Of a stretch of DNA of 64,000 nt, positions 1-12,481 are shown one piece after another. Position 1 is the first letter of the stretch. Each line of letters begins with the position of its first letter. The notes under the pieces were generated by a model that had not been told where the DNA came from, did no database searches, and saw nothing but the letters and a program-made list of their open reading frames with translations. Made by a program: the position numbers and the translations under genes. Origin of the DNA: Pristionchus mayeri (lineage: Eukaryota > Nematoda > Chromadorea > Rhabditida > Neodiplogasteridae); NCBI GenBank assembly GCA_036245805.1, contig BTRK01000004.1:6944001-7008000 (forward strand). The letters are read 5' to 3'.

Positions 1-940
1 TCCTTTCGACAAGGAGTGACAGCCGCTTCTAACCCGAAATTACGGGTCAGAAACAGGTCAGGGTCATAAAATCGGGTGATCCTGCGGAATGGTGAATAGC
101 GCGGGTCACCCGTGACCCCGTTCTTGCCGCCCTAATTTCGACCCATCCATTCGAGAATGATAATTAAAAATCTGGCAATTACGCAGCATTCTATCACTCA
201 GAACCGCAAAAGTAGGACTCTCATCCGATGAATACACTGAATAGTGTAAAATGACAGTATTTCTCCTACTAGCACAAGTGGTCTGTGCGTATTTGAGACC
301 TGAAGCTGCCCAAACAGGTCCGAAGTGGTTTGATGCTTCCTCCTTGTCTCATTGTTGCCCACTCCAATCGCCATGACAATAATTGTGCGTCTGTAAAAGA
401 GTCAACCCGTCTCATCTTCACCCGTTAAACAACCACCCGCTCATGCGTCTCTTGCCTTTTTTGCCCATGTTGCTGCAGGTTAGTTCTTCTCATCAATTGG
501 TAATGGATATTATGCCCCTACCCGCGGTGCCTCGCCATCTGTTAGCAACTTACATGGATGCCAACACGACCAGTAATCATTATCATTCACGACATATTTT
601 GTCCAGGTTCATGGCCAAATCTACAAGGCACTGACTGCAAACCGAGCAAGGGTGACTCAGTTTGGTCCCTTCGACGTAGCCTCGCACGCCGCCTGTCAAC
701 TCGCATGCACGTGCGCCCGAGGAAGCGAAAGGCGAGATTATTTAAATTCACAAAAAAAATTCCGATATTGTAGCGATGAAGTCTGTGCACAATTCGCTGG
801 AGTTATTCGCCCCATGCCTTGCACCATCTACCATTACACCTCATCCTGGTGCTTGTTTCTCCGAAACTTCAAAAACACCTGCGCACGGCCGATTGTAAGC
901 ACATTGTTTGGCCCTCTATGAAAACCGCAAATGGCAGGTG
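1..940. other. no gene recognised
   Basis: Only short open frames without recognisable motifs are present. I see no splice-consistent gene, RNA gene or repeat with clear boundaries here. Confidence 0.5.
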
Positions 941-1500
941 GAGTACCACTTGGTTTCACCAACCACGACTACCTGAACCCTGACAACAACTAACACTTCT
1001 CCATCCACGACTAACACAACCCCGACCATGACTACCACGGTTACCACGGTTCCTACCACGACTACCACGACTATCACGAGCCCTACTACAAGTTCTCTAC
1101 ACCACCCCTACAACTACTACCGCAACTCCTGCGACGACTATTGATGTGTGCATTTATAATATTGAATTCTTAAATAATGATTTGAGGATAAGCGCTAGGC
1201 AGAGTGCGAAATATACCATTGCTGATTGATGGAGTATGGAGTGAGTGGTCGACTACTGGCCTGTGCGCGACTACTTGTGGATCGTGCAGTGTAGCGAAAA
1301 GAAATAAGCAATGGAAATTCATGCAGGTAATAGAATTGCATAATCCAATAATTCGTCAAATACATGCAGCGGACCCTCTGAGGATGTCGGCATCTGCGGA
1401 ACCGCCGTGTGCATATTTCCGTCACAAGTCGGAACTTGCTGCAAGCCATCCAAGAAGTCTTACAATTGTATGATGATTTTGTTGTTGTCAGAATGATTAA
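941..1500 (+). pseudogene. remnant of Thr-rich / thrombospondin type 1 (TSP1) secreted protein gene
   Basis: The + strand from about 960 to 1135 reads mainly ACC/ACG/ACT codons, a Thr/Pro-rich mucin-like linker that changes frame at about 1095. At 1228-1300 a frame reads DGVWSEWSTTG followed by CATTCGSCSVAKR, the WSxWS/CxxTCG core of a TSP1 repeat. About 100 bases on, another frame reads CSGPSEDVGIC and TCCKPSKKSYNC, the cysteine spacing found in nematode TSP1/mucin proteins. Such proteins are extracellular or cuticle-associated. The modules lie in different frames and I could not join them with phase-consistent introns, so I call it a decayed gene. A poorly predicted live gene remains possible. 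Confidence 0.5.
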
Positions 1501-2033
1501 TAGTTTTAAGATCGCGAGGAGAAATGGTTCTGCGCAGAAGCTTCAGTTCCGGCTAATTGAGAAATTTCATCTCCCAAATAATAACTTACACCAATTTATG
1601 CGAATAGTGTACCAGAGCAAATCAGAAACAATGTGTGTTCATAAAAATTGAATGGGCTTTGGAAAAAAACTATTGAAATTATGGAAGTGTTTGACCCAAA
1701 TATCAACAGAAAAGAATCTGCACAAAAAATGAACTTCAAGATGGGTAACATAAATGAAAGATTATTTAGATTGCGCTAATTGTAGTGAACCAGAAGAAGA
1801 ACTAGAATTTGGATGTACTTGAATAATGGAATTGATCGAGAAACACAATTGACTTCGAAACGCTGAGCGATATTCGGCACTTGTTGTGTACAGAACGAGC
1901 CAGTTGAGTGAGAGCGTGATGTTAATTGGAGTCCCCGCGATCTGCATCCCAATCAATCTTGCTTCACCTCAATGTTATATTTTTAGAAATATCCTCCCGA
2001 TTTGTTTTTTTTTGAGTTGAGAGTGCTAAATGC

Positions 2034-2450
2034 CAAAAGTTATTCATAAAGTTATTCACGAAGATGTAGACATAGGCTGCCCTTCCTTTCTCCTCCTAGC
2101 CCCCCCCCCTCGACCTAGGCGCCCCAATCTCTTCCAGTTACGTAAACATCGTTCCATATCTGCTTTTTACCACACATTTCTCACAAATAGAGTTGTACCC
2201 TTATGGAACCGTATCCCTAATAATATTGTAATCTCTAGAAATAGTGAACTGTTCTCGCTCAGAGCTAGAGCTATAAATAGTATTGATTATTCTCATTATC
2301 TCTAATTCACTCTCGCTTGTAACTGACGGCTATACTCCCTTTGTCATCTAGATATGACATCGTAATTATCATGATTCTAATTTTCCCTGTAACATCTATT
2401 TTATACCTCTGCACTGTCGCATGATAAAAAATTATTATTATTATAAAAGG
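2034..2450 (+). mobile_element. 3' fragment of a non-LTR retrotransposon (LINE, reverse transcriptase C-terminus)
   Basis: The frame ending at 2305 reads RSISAFYHTFLTNRVVPLWN and then RIPNNIV, matching the R-x-FF-x-NR-x-x-x-WN-x-LP pattern near the C-terminus of CR1/jockey-type ORF2 proteins. It is followed by about 130 bases of 3' UTR and a TTATTATTA microsatellite-like tail at 2435-2448, typical of LINE 3' ends. Everything 5' is missing, as expected for a 5'-truncated insertion. It sits just downstream of the broken srsx-type receptor on the other strand and may have removed or replaced its last exon. Confidence 0.6.
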
Positions 2451-2532
2451 AGAAAAATTACTGAACAGTCTACTGAATTACTGAACTCGCAGGGGCTACA
2501 TTCCTAAAAAAAACTTTTAATATTATCTTCAC

Positions 2533-3596
2533 CTTCTAGTTTGAGCACGAATACGACACTAACAACCATGGTCGTCGAAAGAAACGATCCAATCATTAAA
2601 ATGCTCATTAAGATAAGAATTGTCCTTAATATACGTCTTTGAGCGCATTGAGATGCTAAACAAAGATGATTATTCATTATTATCACCAGAAATTATAAAT
2701 GATGCTTACTTCTCCTTCTCAACTTGAACCAAACCATGACGTATATAACAATGGAATGCACAATAACAACAAAGGCCGTGGCTCCGAACCAGTGTTTTGT
2801 TATTCCTTGATACATCTCAAGTGGTAAGCACAGGACTTGTCTGAAACAGATTCCATTTTACCTTTCAAAATTTGATATCTCACCTTTCTTCAAAGTAGAA
2901 ATATGATAAAGCGTACTGAATCGAGTTATGAATAATAATCACAGCAATGTTGATCTGGAAAATCACGCTTCAATGTGTCAATACTTCAACACTTCAACGT
3001 TGAAATCGAACCATCAAGTATCGCTTTTTGTTCTTGCTGATATAGAAGATGGGGCACTGAACTGCCAAAAGTCTGTCGATTGCGATCAGGAGAACAATAA
3101 TACCACCGGAGGTGAGCCCAAAGCTTGGAAGGATCTAAACGAATGGCAGACTCGCTTTTCACATAGGGTGTATTTCTCATAATATCGGTTCAATAATATA
3201 AAGAAAATTCTAGTATTGGTTTGCTCCAGCGAGCCAAATCGTAATTAGTATTCACCTGTGCCAAGCAGCAAGTCTTACTCGATATTTTCAATTGATCTAC
3301 CGCAACCTGCGCGATCGTAATAAATTGGCCGAGCTTAAATTATTTTGAACAAATGAGTTATTTTTTTCCCGGAAACCTGTTGAAGGGCGTCGGACATGGC
3401 ACAGAAACCGATGAGAATGTTACAAGCGGTTCGTAGTGTTCTGCAATTACATTGCTGTACGATGCACATATATGATAATATTATTAGTCAACGCTCACTT
3501 TGTTCGTGCGGTAGTTATCACTATGAATACATTAGCACTGCACCCGGCAGTATTCAAAATGCCGAGAAGTACGTTCAGAGTTTGCGAAGTTTTCAT
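2533..3596 (-). pseudogene. srsx-class 7TM chemoreceptor, frameshifted and lacking TM7
   Basis: Exons read on the minus strand: 3596-3499 (MKTSQTLN..., TM1, ending VITTARTK), 3440-3377 (LRTACNILIGFCAMSDA, TM2), 3306-3256 (ending KTCCLAQ), 3134 to about 2998 (ILPSFG... then LLIAIDRLLAVQCP, the TM3 DR motif), 2840-2710 (VLCLPLEMYQ..., TM5) and 2655-2533 (RRILRTILILMS, TM6). The succession and the IDRL and C-x-x-Q features fit srsx-type GPCRs of chemosensory neurons. Phases agree from exon 1 to 4 and from 5 to 6. Within exon 4 the frame must shift by one base after AVQCP to reach KNKKRYLMV. After exon 6 the next acceptor leads at once to a stop, and no TM7 exon is found before the LINE fragment. 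It is therefore probably a pseudogene. Confidence 0.65.
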
Positions 3597-3649
3597 CCGA
3601 CTTTTCGTGATGACAAATCTGATACGATTGGCATACATGTAGATTCCTA

Positions 3650-4830
3650 ATGTAAGACGTTCGCGCAAACACATTTTAAGGGCGGACAAATCAGGCGATA
3701 ATGATAATACCGAATGGAGCAACGACATGAAGTACGAAGCTAACTGTAATCGATTCGCCCTATCTGAAAAAAAGGTAGAGGAGGGAGAGATGAGACTTAA
3801 AAAAAGAGTACATGCGTTCGCGAAAACATTTTTTTAAAAGGGCGGCTCAAATCAGATTCAGCAAAAAACCGATTTGCAGCATTTCTTTTTCAATAGTGAT
3901 GAATAGACGATGAGCACACAAATGAAGCTCTAATGCCTCTATTTCGAAGCAGGAAGAGGGAGAGGCTAGACATAAGTAGGAGAGATGACTGCAAAACTGT
4001 CGAGTACAACTCGATCGTGAGAGATCTGAGAAAACCTTTTACCTGCATTTTAGGATATCACAGCTATTCATAACATAAAAGCTTCTTCTTCGAATCTCAG
4101 ATTCTCATCCCGTGCTCATTGACCTATTCACTACTGCATGATATTGCCGGTTTGAGAAGGGTATACTCGGTAACGCACTGCTTGTTTTGACGGAAAAAAA
4201 TATTATTATTATTATTATCATAAATGACGTGAAAGAGACCTTAGGAGGTGAACAAAAATTGGAATCTAACGATGTCGTCGGCTTAGACTAATACTTATTA
4301 TTGATATGAGGCAAATAAGAAATAACCTATTTTGGAAATGACGAGTAATGAATTTGGTTTGAACGTCACATAAAAAATATTCGATTTGAGATCAATATTC
4401 TCCAAACTCAAATACTGTACGATTTGTTCTCGTACAAATACGATACATAACCTCTTAGTGCATACTACATCGTTAGGATACCGATAATCGGAGAAATTGT
4501 AATTAAGCTTTGAAGTGAGAATATATGCAACGAATTGTCAACCACCTTTTTCTCCATGTTTTCCGCTTCACTGTATCTTGTCATCGATTGTTTATGAAAT
4601 TCAGTTCGAAAAATCGATCTTGTCTTTATCTGCACTGCCGTATCATTGATCAGGAATAGAGCGGAATTCGGGTAATTGTTTCTTTATTTGCGCTCTTTCA
4701 AACGGTTGAGCGATGACATTGAAACCCGAAACATTTTGAGCGGATACGGTCGAGGAAACCATGACACATCAATGGTCAGCAGTAATAAATAATCGTTCAA
4801 CACCATAGAAACGTCTAATTTCTTATTTGC
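3650..4830. other. intergenic, no gene; LINE-like tail at 4085-4222
   Basis: No coding signal is seen. At 4195-4218 an A-run is followed by a (TTA)n run like the tail of the LINE fragment at 2.4 kb, suggesting another very short 3' retrotransposon insertion. Its homology to the first copy is weak. Confidence 0.35.
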
Positions 4831-6757
4831 TCATATCACGCCTCTCACGAGAGAATCGAGCTGATTGCCGTTCATGGGAATGGAGTAAAATCGTGAATTG
4901 AGTTCTAACCGGTTTTGGCCATCCTAAAGCATGCCTGAGTGACCCCCAAAGTCTTTTTGTGCAGACTTCACTTTAGAGCTTCCTAGACCGGGTCGCAATT
5001 CGGCATCACTCACTTCAAGGGCCGATTTCTCGAATACGGTGATAGATTAAGCAAAAGTGACCTCTGAATGACCCCGACCCATTTTTCGTGCTCTATCGAT
5101 CTGTCTAAACAATTTTCTCTAAAACTCATTTCCAACGGTGGTACACTTCAGGTCAATTTTCTCAAAAATGTAGGTGAAGACGCAGCTCAAATTTTCACAG
5201 TAGACGCAGCTCAGCGAGAGCTTTCCAATGAGTGGTTTGCGAACACTATACGAGGTTGCAGGTGAGAGTTTCGCCCTTTTTACTTCGTCAGGATCGTTTG
5301 AACTATTTTTTCAACGGACATTTCGATTGAACTTCGATCATTTTCAGCCGCGCACTTCGAAAAGTGCGGTGTGAAATGAAATCGTATGTTGAAAAAATAG
5401 TTCAAACGATCCTGACGAAGTAAAAAGGGCGAAACTCTCACTGACAACTTCGTATATTTTTCGCAAACGATTCATTGGAAAGCTCTCGCTGAGCTGCATC
5501 TACTGTATAAATTTGAGCTGCGTCTTTACCTACATTTTTGAGAAAATTGACCTGAAGTATACCACCCTAGAAAATAAGTTTTCGAGAAAATGGTTTATAA
5601 GGTTGATGCAAAAGTCCTGTGGTTTTTTGTGACCCTACTTTGAACTATCATTATTCGCGTGTCTACAATGTCATTGACAAACAAACAGGGCATTATTTAG
5701 TGGTATGCTTGAACTTTATTTGCCCATATTTCAATCACACATATCTCGCAATCAACGCAAGCAATTATAATTTAACTAGTTGCGAATTATCTACAAAAAT
5801 TAGCCATCATTATATTCATCTGGCATCTAGCAGGCAAAATTCATGAAACTACGTCATATGGTTATCTATGAAATATCATTCATACCCTTTCAGAAAATAT
5901 GCTAGATATGGCGCATATTTAAATTTGAACAGAATTACATGATAGCGAAAATTAGCAGTGAACGTTGGATACGCGTAACTTGTTCGGATTTTTTTTCTAC
6001 AGAAACAAATAACACAGACTTCTCCATGAGCGCGTTACATTTAACCACGAAGATGCTATACTATCATTAAAAAAATTTGGCGCCTGCTTCTCTTCTCTTT
6101 CAGAAAATTTGAATTTCTTATTTTTCAGAAATATGCAAAATCAACACGGAAATGGAAAAGGTAGTCATTTTCAGATCAGCACGTTTCTCGAAAGGGTGCA
6201 ACTTCCAGCATCCATGAGAAAAAGTGTTTATAGGGTTAAGTTTGAAGCTTCATATAACCACCAGAAATTGAGCATTCGTGCTTCAAAGGAAACATAATAT
6301 TGAGAAATATGTCGTTTTCGACAGATGTAAAATTTAACTTTTTCCTATTCGCGCCTCTATGAATGGGCAATGCTGGTAGGGTGCGCATATGAAAGAGTAT
6401 CCAAGGCCTTATTAGTAATCAATATCCGGAAGTTTATAGATCAAACTAAAAGGAAGATGGAAGGCGAAATATCAAAAAACCACAAGACTTTTGCATCAAC
6501 CTTATAGATAGATCGATAGAGCTCAAAAATGAGTCGGGGTCACTCAGAGGTCAATTTTGCTCTATCTTTCACCGTAACCAAGATAACAGCTCTCAAAATA
6601 GGAGGTGCCGTAATCCGACCCTACGTAGGAACGAAGTGTGCACAATAACATTTCGGGGGTCACTCAGGCATGCCTCAGGATGGCCAAAACCGGTTAGATC
6701 TCATTTCACCATTCCCAAGCCCAGCTCGATTCTCTCACGAGAGGCGTGATATCTCTT
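4831..6757. mobile_element. foldback (long inverted repeat) element interrupted by a mariner
   Basis: The outer arms begin with a shared TATCACGCCTCTCACGAGAG (4836 onward; reverse complement ending near 6755). The left arm runs from 4831 to about 5330. The reverse complement of the right arm occupies 5385-5597 and resumes at 6505-6757, the gap being a mariner. The apex is near 5357. The two arms are clearly homologous but diverged by eye (roughly 80-90 percent). No transposase frame is seen, so it is non-autonomous. Confidence 0.75.
5598..6504. mobile_element. non-autonomous mariner-like element, 907 bp
   Basis: It is bounded by TA dinucleotides (5596-5597 and 6505-6506) with inverted ends TAAGGTTGATGCAAAAGTC and its reverse complement; the CCACA run and a T-run behind them also match. 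Ends of this type and the TA target duplication are typical of mariners of the irritans-like group. No D,D34D transposase frame is visible inside. It splits the right arm of the surrounding foldback, so it inserted later. Confidence 0.75.
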
Positions 6758-6759
6758 CG

Positions 6760-9700
6760 ATATCAAATCGGGAGATTCTCACTATGTGGCCAAGCCTGGA
6801 TACTTCGCGGTTACAGAGTCGAAACTTATTTCTTTTAAACTTTTTTTCCAAACTGTTATAAAATTGAATAAAATAACAAGGAAATATTATATGTGCATCA
6901 TTTCTACGAAGAAAACTCTTGACTCTTAAAGTCGCAGTAATGCTTCCTCGTGATGATGTTTTCGTGTTGTGCATTACAATTAGAGAAGAAGTAATGCGGT
7001 CTGGTGTGATTTCTTAGCATGATATTACAATGAAATGTGATGTACAAACAACAAAAATGTGATGTACAACGTAGGTATGATATAAGAAGAATGAGGCAAA
7101 AACGTTTGGGAAATATTTCAGGCCATGAAGGAGAAATAAAAAAGTTAATATGAAAACCACGGAAAAGAGCATATCGCCATATTGGTCAAGGCTTGGACGA
7201 TAATGACATCGAAATATAGTGAAAAACATGAACAGATGGAAAGGAAGTACTTTTTTCCTTCATGTGCACGCTCAATCGTGATTACTATGATTAGCAAATG
7301 CAAATTTGATGTTGTGAATCAAGGTCTGGTAAAGATGACGTTGAGATTCCGAACAGATTATTACGGCCTAGGACAGCTCACATAGTGCAAACATTGAGTA
7401 CGGAAGTAATGCTCGGATTCGTTTCCTTGGAAATTTTTATTTATTTATTCACATTTGCCTGCACAATTTACCGATCTATTTATTAGGACTGTTCATGTGT
7501 ATATTACACCATGTGTAATTTGTGTAATTTATTAGTGCTGTTCATGTGTAAATTTTCTAGTATATTATTTCTTCTAAAACCGGAACTAAATTTGATAAGG
7601 GAAGTCAATACAATTGTTATGAGTAGGGATGTCAGAATCAAGAGGTTGGCACAGAATGAAGAGGCCTTTTATTGCTCGTCATTTCCCCTCTTGATTCAAG
7701 AGGGTGCGGTGTGGGAGCTCTTGAATTAAGAGCTGATTTCACAAACTCTGATGTAACTAGAGAATGCGTAAACATTTTAACGTGAAACTTCGGGAATCAT
7801 ATGACATAAACATAAGACGGGAAATAATCAATAAATTTGAAAATAATAATCATCCAAAGCCTATGGATCCTACCAAAACACAGGAGAAATGGATCAAATC
7901 TCTGGTATCTACACATAGAGAAGCCTATATTGTAAGTAGGACATCGTTAGTCAACAATATTATTTCATAAGGAAGGGGCTAAGAGTATGAAGAGTCTTTC
8001 TACTCCAGGGAGCTGGAGTTACCGCCCCCCCCCCGTTAGAATGGAGAGATCAAGCTAGGACACATGCGGAGGTGGTGGAGAGGAACAGAAAAGATCCATC
8101 AAGCTTTCATTCTTGATTGAGAGCCGAAGAAGGACTTGACAAATAGACGAGGACCGCTCCCGATGGTTCAGACCAAGCCAGAGCGTCCTTTCCCAAACCT
8201 GCCTGTTCTTTGGAATGAAGTGACAGGGTTTACTGGGTACAAGGACACCCCAGCGAAGTATTAGCCAAAGGGGAAGAGAAGAGATTCATTCCACGCCCAT
8301 GGATGAATGTGTCTGCAATAACATACATTACGAAGTGAACAATGCTGACGTAGACAAGCAAAAGACTCTCCTTCTCCACCTGTCCTTCTGCGAAATCGTT
8401 CAATGGTCGCATCAGCATCATTGGCAAGAGAGCAGCCCTGCCTAAAACGTAACAGTGAAGAGAAGTCGAAATGGACAAGAACTTAAATACCAAAGATCTA
8501 ATGACAAAACAACTAATCGAATGGAACGTCAACATACCAACTACAGCTTCATGTGGGTTCTCCCAGGACTTGGGCGACTTACGGGCACGAAGGATGATCG
8601 AAGAAGCGAGAGAGGGAGACCGAAAGATCAAAGATCAATCACTGCTGCGACAGTAACTTCAAATCTATAGGAAACTGACGAAAAGACCACGACAAACCTG
8701 ATTCGACTTTGCTTGCCCTGCCTTGGCTTCTCCGGAGCTGTTTAACGGGAGAAGGGCTAGGATAGATGGTTCGACAAGGCAGTCGGACAGGGGAGAAGTG
8801 AAAATACAAAAATTATCAACAAAAATGGGGAGTAAATGGCAAAAACACACGACGAAGCACAAAGAAACGAGAGGAAGACTGCACGAGCCAAATATGGCTC
8901 GTCATCATTCCCCTGTCATGTAAATGACCCTTTGTCCGGTGGATATGCATCGGACCAACCTTCGACTTGATCCCCCATGAAAATCGGACTCGATTGGACT
9001 TTGTTCTGAGGTCGCTTCATTGAACTCCCTCCCCCTCTTGAATCAAGAGGTCGCCGGTCACTTTCCTCTTGAATTAAGAATGACGCCGGTCAGGCGACTG
9101 TGGGGAATGAAAATGAAGACTTGAATTAACCTCTTGCTTCGCCATCCCTAATTATGAGGCAAAAAAACACAAATGGTCTGCTCTCGATCAAATCGAATCC
9201 CATTTTGAGCAATGTAACTGAGCGCGAAAGCGCGCAAACGTCGTATGTGTCTAGCCAATCTGATTATATTTTCAAAGACAATTTATTATATTTCGTGCGT
9301 GCACTGCAGGTATTGAGTGCAGTGGATCTACTTCAGCGCTGTACAATATTTCCTCATGGTAATTTTTTAAATCGTTTTGGTATAAATTTTACTTTATTAA
9401 TTTATTAATTTTTGGTATTATTTGTATTAATTTTGGCATTCATTAAAATGATACAAGCAGCTCATCTCTCTGTTTCCATATGTTCCAACTGTTCGTGTCA
9501 TTCCTTTACATGTAAGTGGCAGGTACGATATACGATACATATACATAAATAGTATACGAAGTGTGTATGTTGTTAAGCATCAAACGAACGTGATGGCTAA
9601 ATTGCCGCGGTGACTGCTCGTGTTCAGCGACTTGCCTTTCTGCGACAGAAAAAAAACAGAGGAAATGGCTGCGCTATGTTGTGTTGACCAACGACATGAT

Positions 9701-10640
9701 AAGTTGGGCGCTGAAAAGGAGAAGTAAATACCGAAGAGAACAGTCCTTTGAAATGCATTAGATTTCAAAATTAGTTTCTTCATACCGCACAACCTCTCCA
9801 CACTCGAGAATGTACAAACTAAAGAAAAGTTTAAACGAATTTCGAAATTTACAAAATTCCAATGTCAACGAAGTGGCAGAAATGAATATCGGATCCACAG
9901 AAATCAATGCATGCAAAGAGTTGACCATTACACACGACCACGCACACTAAGACCTTTTCTCCCAATCACTCCGATTTTCGAAATTACATGTTTCGATAGT
10001 GGGATCAGAAAGCTGCAAGAGAAAGAAGGCGGAATATGTAGACGTGATTATTTTTCATATTGTTTTTCTTATCCAAGAATATTGCACCATTGCAGACAAG
10101 TACATATTCACGCATGAAAAAAACAGGACATTAAAAGCAGGTGGAAAGTAAAATTGAACCGCAATGAAATCCAATCACACGACAATGCTTGAGTATCGGT
10201 TTGAGCAAATCTAAACAATTATATTGGGTAAATGGCATTCATCACCTGCTATACGGCTCTAGTAAATCGGAATCAATTACCAAGGATTATAACTTACATT
10301 TTTTTCAATTTATTATCTTGTTCATGCTATTAATTATATCGATTCGATAGTATAAGTAAGCCGCAGATGTAAATGAGTTAGACTTTTTCCAGAAGAGCTG
10401 CACATCTCCATCAAATGTGTGGAAACGAGTTTCAATAACAGAAATGGTATGAAATCGTATTTATATAACTGGGCGAGATAATGGTTTGTGAAGAGGGTGC
10501 GTCACCCCGTCACCACCTCTATTTCTTCTGTGATCGTTATCCAATTAAGTAAATAATTAATTAGTTTATCGTAATTTATCGTTTTCTCGCAAGACCGGAA
10601 AGTAAAACCGGCAAATAGGATATTTTAAATGTTTGTTGTG
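6760..10640. other. gene-poor stretch, nothing recognised
   Basis: Scattered open frames (including a 133-codon one on the minus strand at 8230-8631) show no family motif or splice-consistent extension. Near 7675-7735 and 9030-9130 there are short, imperfect copies of a CTTGAATCAAGAGG motif. I see no RNA gene. Confidence 0.4.
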
Positions 10641-10642
10641 TA

Positions 10643-10760
10643 TACTAGTGATGGCAATACGGCGCGCGCTCTCCTCGTTTCACACGCTCTCTCGCCGGTC
10701 AGACAGAGCGAGAGAGCATGTGAAACGAGGAGAGCGCGCGCCGTTTTGGCATCACTAGTG
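10643..10760. mobile_element. hairpin MITE, family H (copy 1)
   Basis: This is a near-perfect palindrome: ACTAGTGATGGCAATACGGC at the left returns as its reverse complement at the right, around a CTCTCGCCGGTCAGACAG apex. It shares the apex motif (CTCTC, CCGGTC, GAGAG) and the 5' CTCTTC/TC-rich stem with copies at 12.6, 17.8, 27.1, 30.3 and 48.8 kb. No coding capacity. Confidence 0.75.
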
Positions 10761-10764
10761 TGTA

Positions 10765-11760
10765 CCTGCCAATCAGGCAAATTACGGTAGCTCTACCTCG
10801 ACTAAATATATTTTGGTTATTCCTGTTATCACTTACCGTTGTTATCGATTAATTGCCTACAAGCTTTTATAAACTTTATTCGATTAATTCAATTGCTCGC
10901 GTTCTTGAATTTCCGAAGTGGTTTGATGCCACAGAGTTATCTACAATCGTCTTTAATTTCTTGTTTGCGTTTTGCGTGTGCTAGCCGGGTCATCTCTTGT
11001 GCGACCCGGGCTAGAAGTCGTGCTCCATCAGTTCGTGCGGAGTGCGCGCAGCCACATCTCTTTGTGCGTGGCTGGACCTTGACTTCGTGACTGAGATTTG
11101 CTTCTGTGCTATCGGCAATTTTAGAATTGCAGCCTCGATTCAAATGAAGCAGGATCGTTTCCCCGTCTTCTTCCCGAAGAGGTTATCCGGTCGTCAATCA
11201 AGTCGAATCCCACTGGTTCGAAACGGTGAGATTTTATCTGACGAAATTGTCGAGTTTGCACTTAGTGTGACGTGGCATAAGTTAGTGGCTGGATTGGGTG
11301 ACTGTGTAGCCTATTAGAAGAAGTTCCCGGGTTTGCGTATCTTGTATATTTGTTATCTCCGATCTTCAAAAAAAATTGCTAATCATCATTCCATTTTTAG
11401 TGTCAGAGTGCCAGTTTCGTTTTCAACGTGTGCTAGTAGAGTCCTGCCGTTTTTTTTCTTCACATTAAAAGTCCATTAAACTCAACAATAACGAAGAAAA
11501 CAAGTGAGCGGGGATACTTCCTTGCCTACTTGTCCGTCTCAAAACAAAGCTTTGATGTAAAGATTGAAGATTAAAGACCGTGTTCTGTTGTTCATTAAAC
11601 TGCTTCAGAAGAGAATATCAGCTAATTAGCATATTTATAACTTTGGTATGTCGCTTTCCCGAGAGATTAACTACGGTGCTTCATGAGCCACAACGCAAGC
11701 TCATCACGATGCATTGCGCATTATGCCTTTACACATTTATGGTTGAGAAAGCTGCAAGTC
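10765..11760. other. no confirmed gene; one open frame at 11042-11317
   Basis: A 91-codon + strand frame (11042-11317), containing a possible start MKQDRFPVFFPKR at 11144, has no recognisable domain and no clear splice partner. Otherwise non-coding. Confidence 0.25.
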
Positions 11761-11762
11761 TT

Positions 11763-12146
11763 CAATGTGTATGTAATGAAGATATTTTGGTGTTGCTACC
11801 TCACAGTTACGGTTGTGATTACTATATAAACGCGTGCAGTCAAGTCGAAGCCGGCTCAACGCAGTTCCCTTGTTACCACATCTCGTTGCATAATGTGTAT
11901 GTAATGATGATATTTTGGTGTTGCTACCACACAGTTACGGTTGTGATTACTATATAAACGCGTGCAGTCAAGTCGAAGCCGGCTCAACGCAGTTCCCTTG
12001 TTACCACATCTCGTTGCATAATGTGTATGTAATGATGATATTTTGGTGTTGCTACCACACAGTTACGGTTGTGATTACTATATAAACGCGTGCAGTCAAG
12101 TCGAAGCCGGCTCAACGCAGTTCCCTTGTTACCACATTGCATATGC
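11763..12146. repeat. three tandem copies of a 128-bp TATA-containing unit
   Basis: The units start at 11763, 11891 and 12019 (exact spacing 128) and are nearly identical. Each contains ACTATATAAACGCGTGCAGT followed by CAAGTCGAAGCC, a TATA box with a downstream CAGT that would fit an initiator. The last copy breaks off after ACCACAT and is followed by an ATGCAAAT octamer at about 12144. No coding exon directly follows, so a promoter role is only a suggestion. Confidence 0.8.
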
Positions 12147-12481
12147 AAATTTTCGTAAACAATAACAACAAATGTAAGGTGTTTCCAAAATACAGTATTG
12201 ACGGGTGTCATGCACAGTTAAATTCTGTGGAAACATTGTCAATGTATTTCATTGTCCCCTTAGACATGCGATTTACGCGAACTCACTGATATTTATATTT
12301 ATAAAGTTGTAGTTGTGCGCGAATCATTTCATTCTCGGTAGCATACTCGGTACTTTTCACTCGCAGTCACGCCACCGTAGCAAGACATTGGCACTGAAGA
12401 AGTTCGCGCACTTTTTCTAATAATTTCCCTGGGGGTGTTCGATAATCGACATACCACTCAGTATATTTTGCTCCGTTCACC

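Noticed and set aside
5068..5265. 65-codon frame in the foldback at 5.1 kb
   Set aside because: It lies in an inverted-repeat arm and is not conserved in frame in the other arm.
8230..8631. 133-codon minus-strand frame
   Set aside because: No motif, no splice partners and a frame of similar quality on the opposite strand; insufficient support for a gene call.
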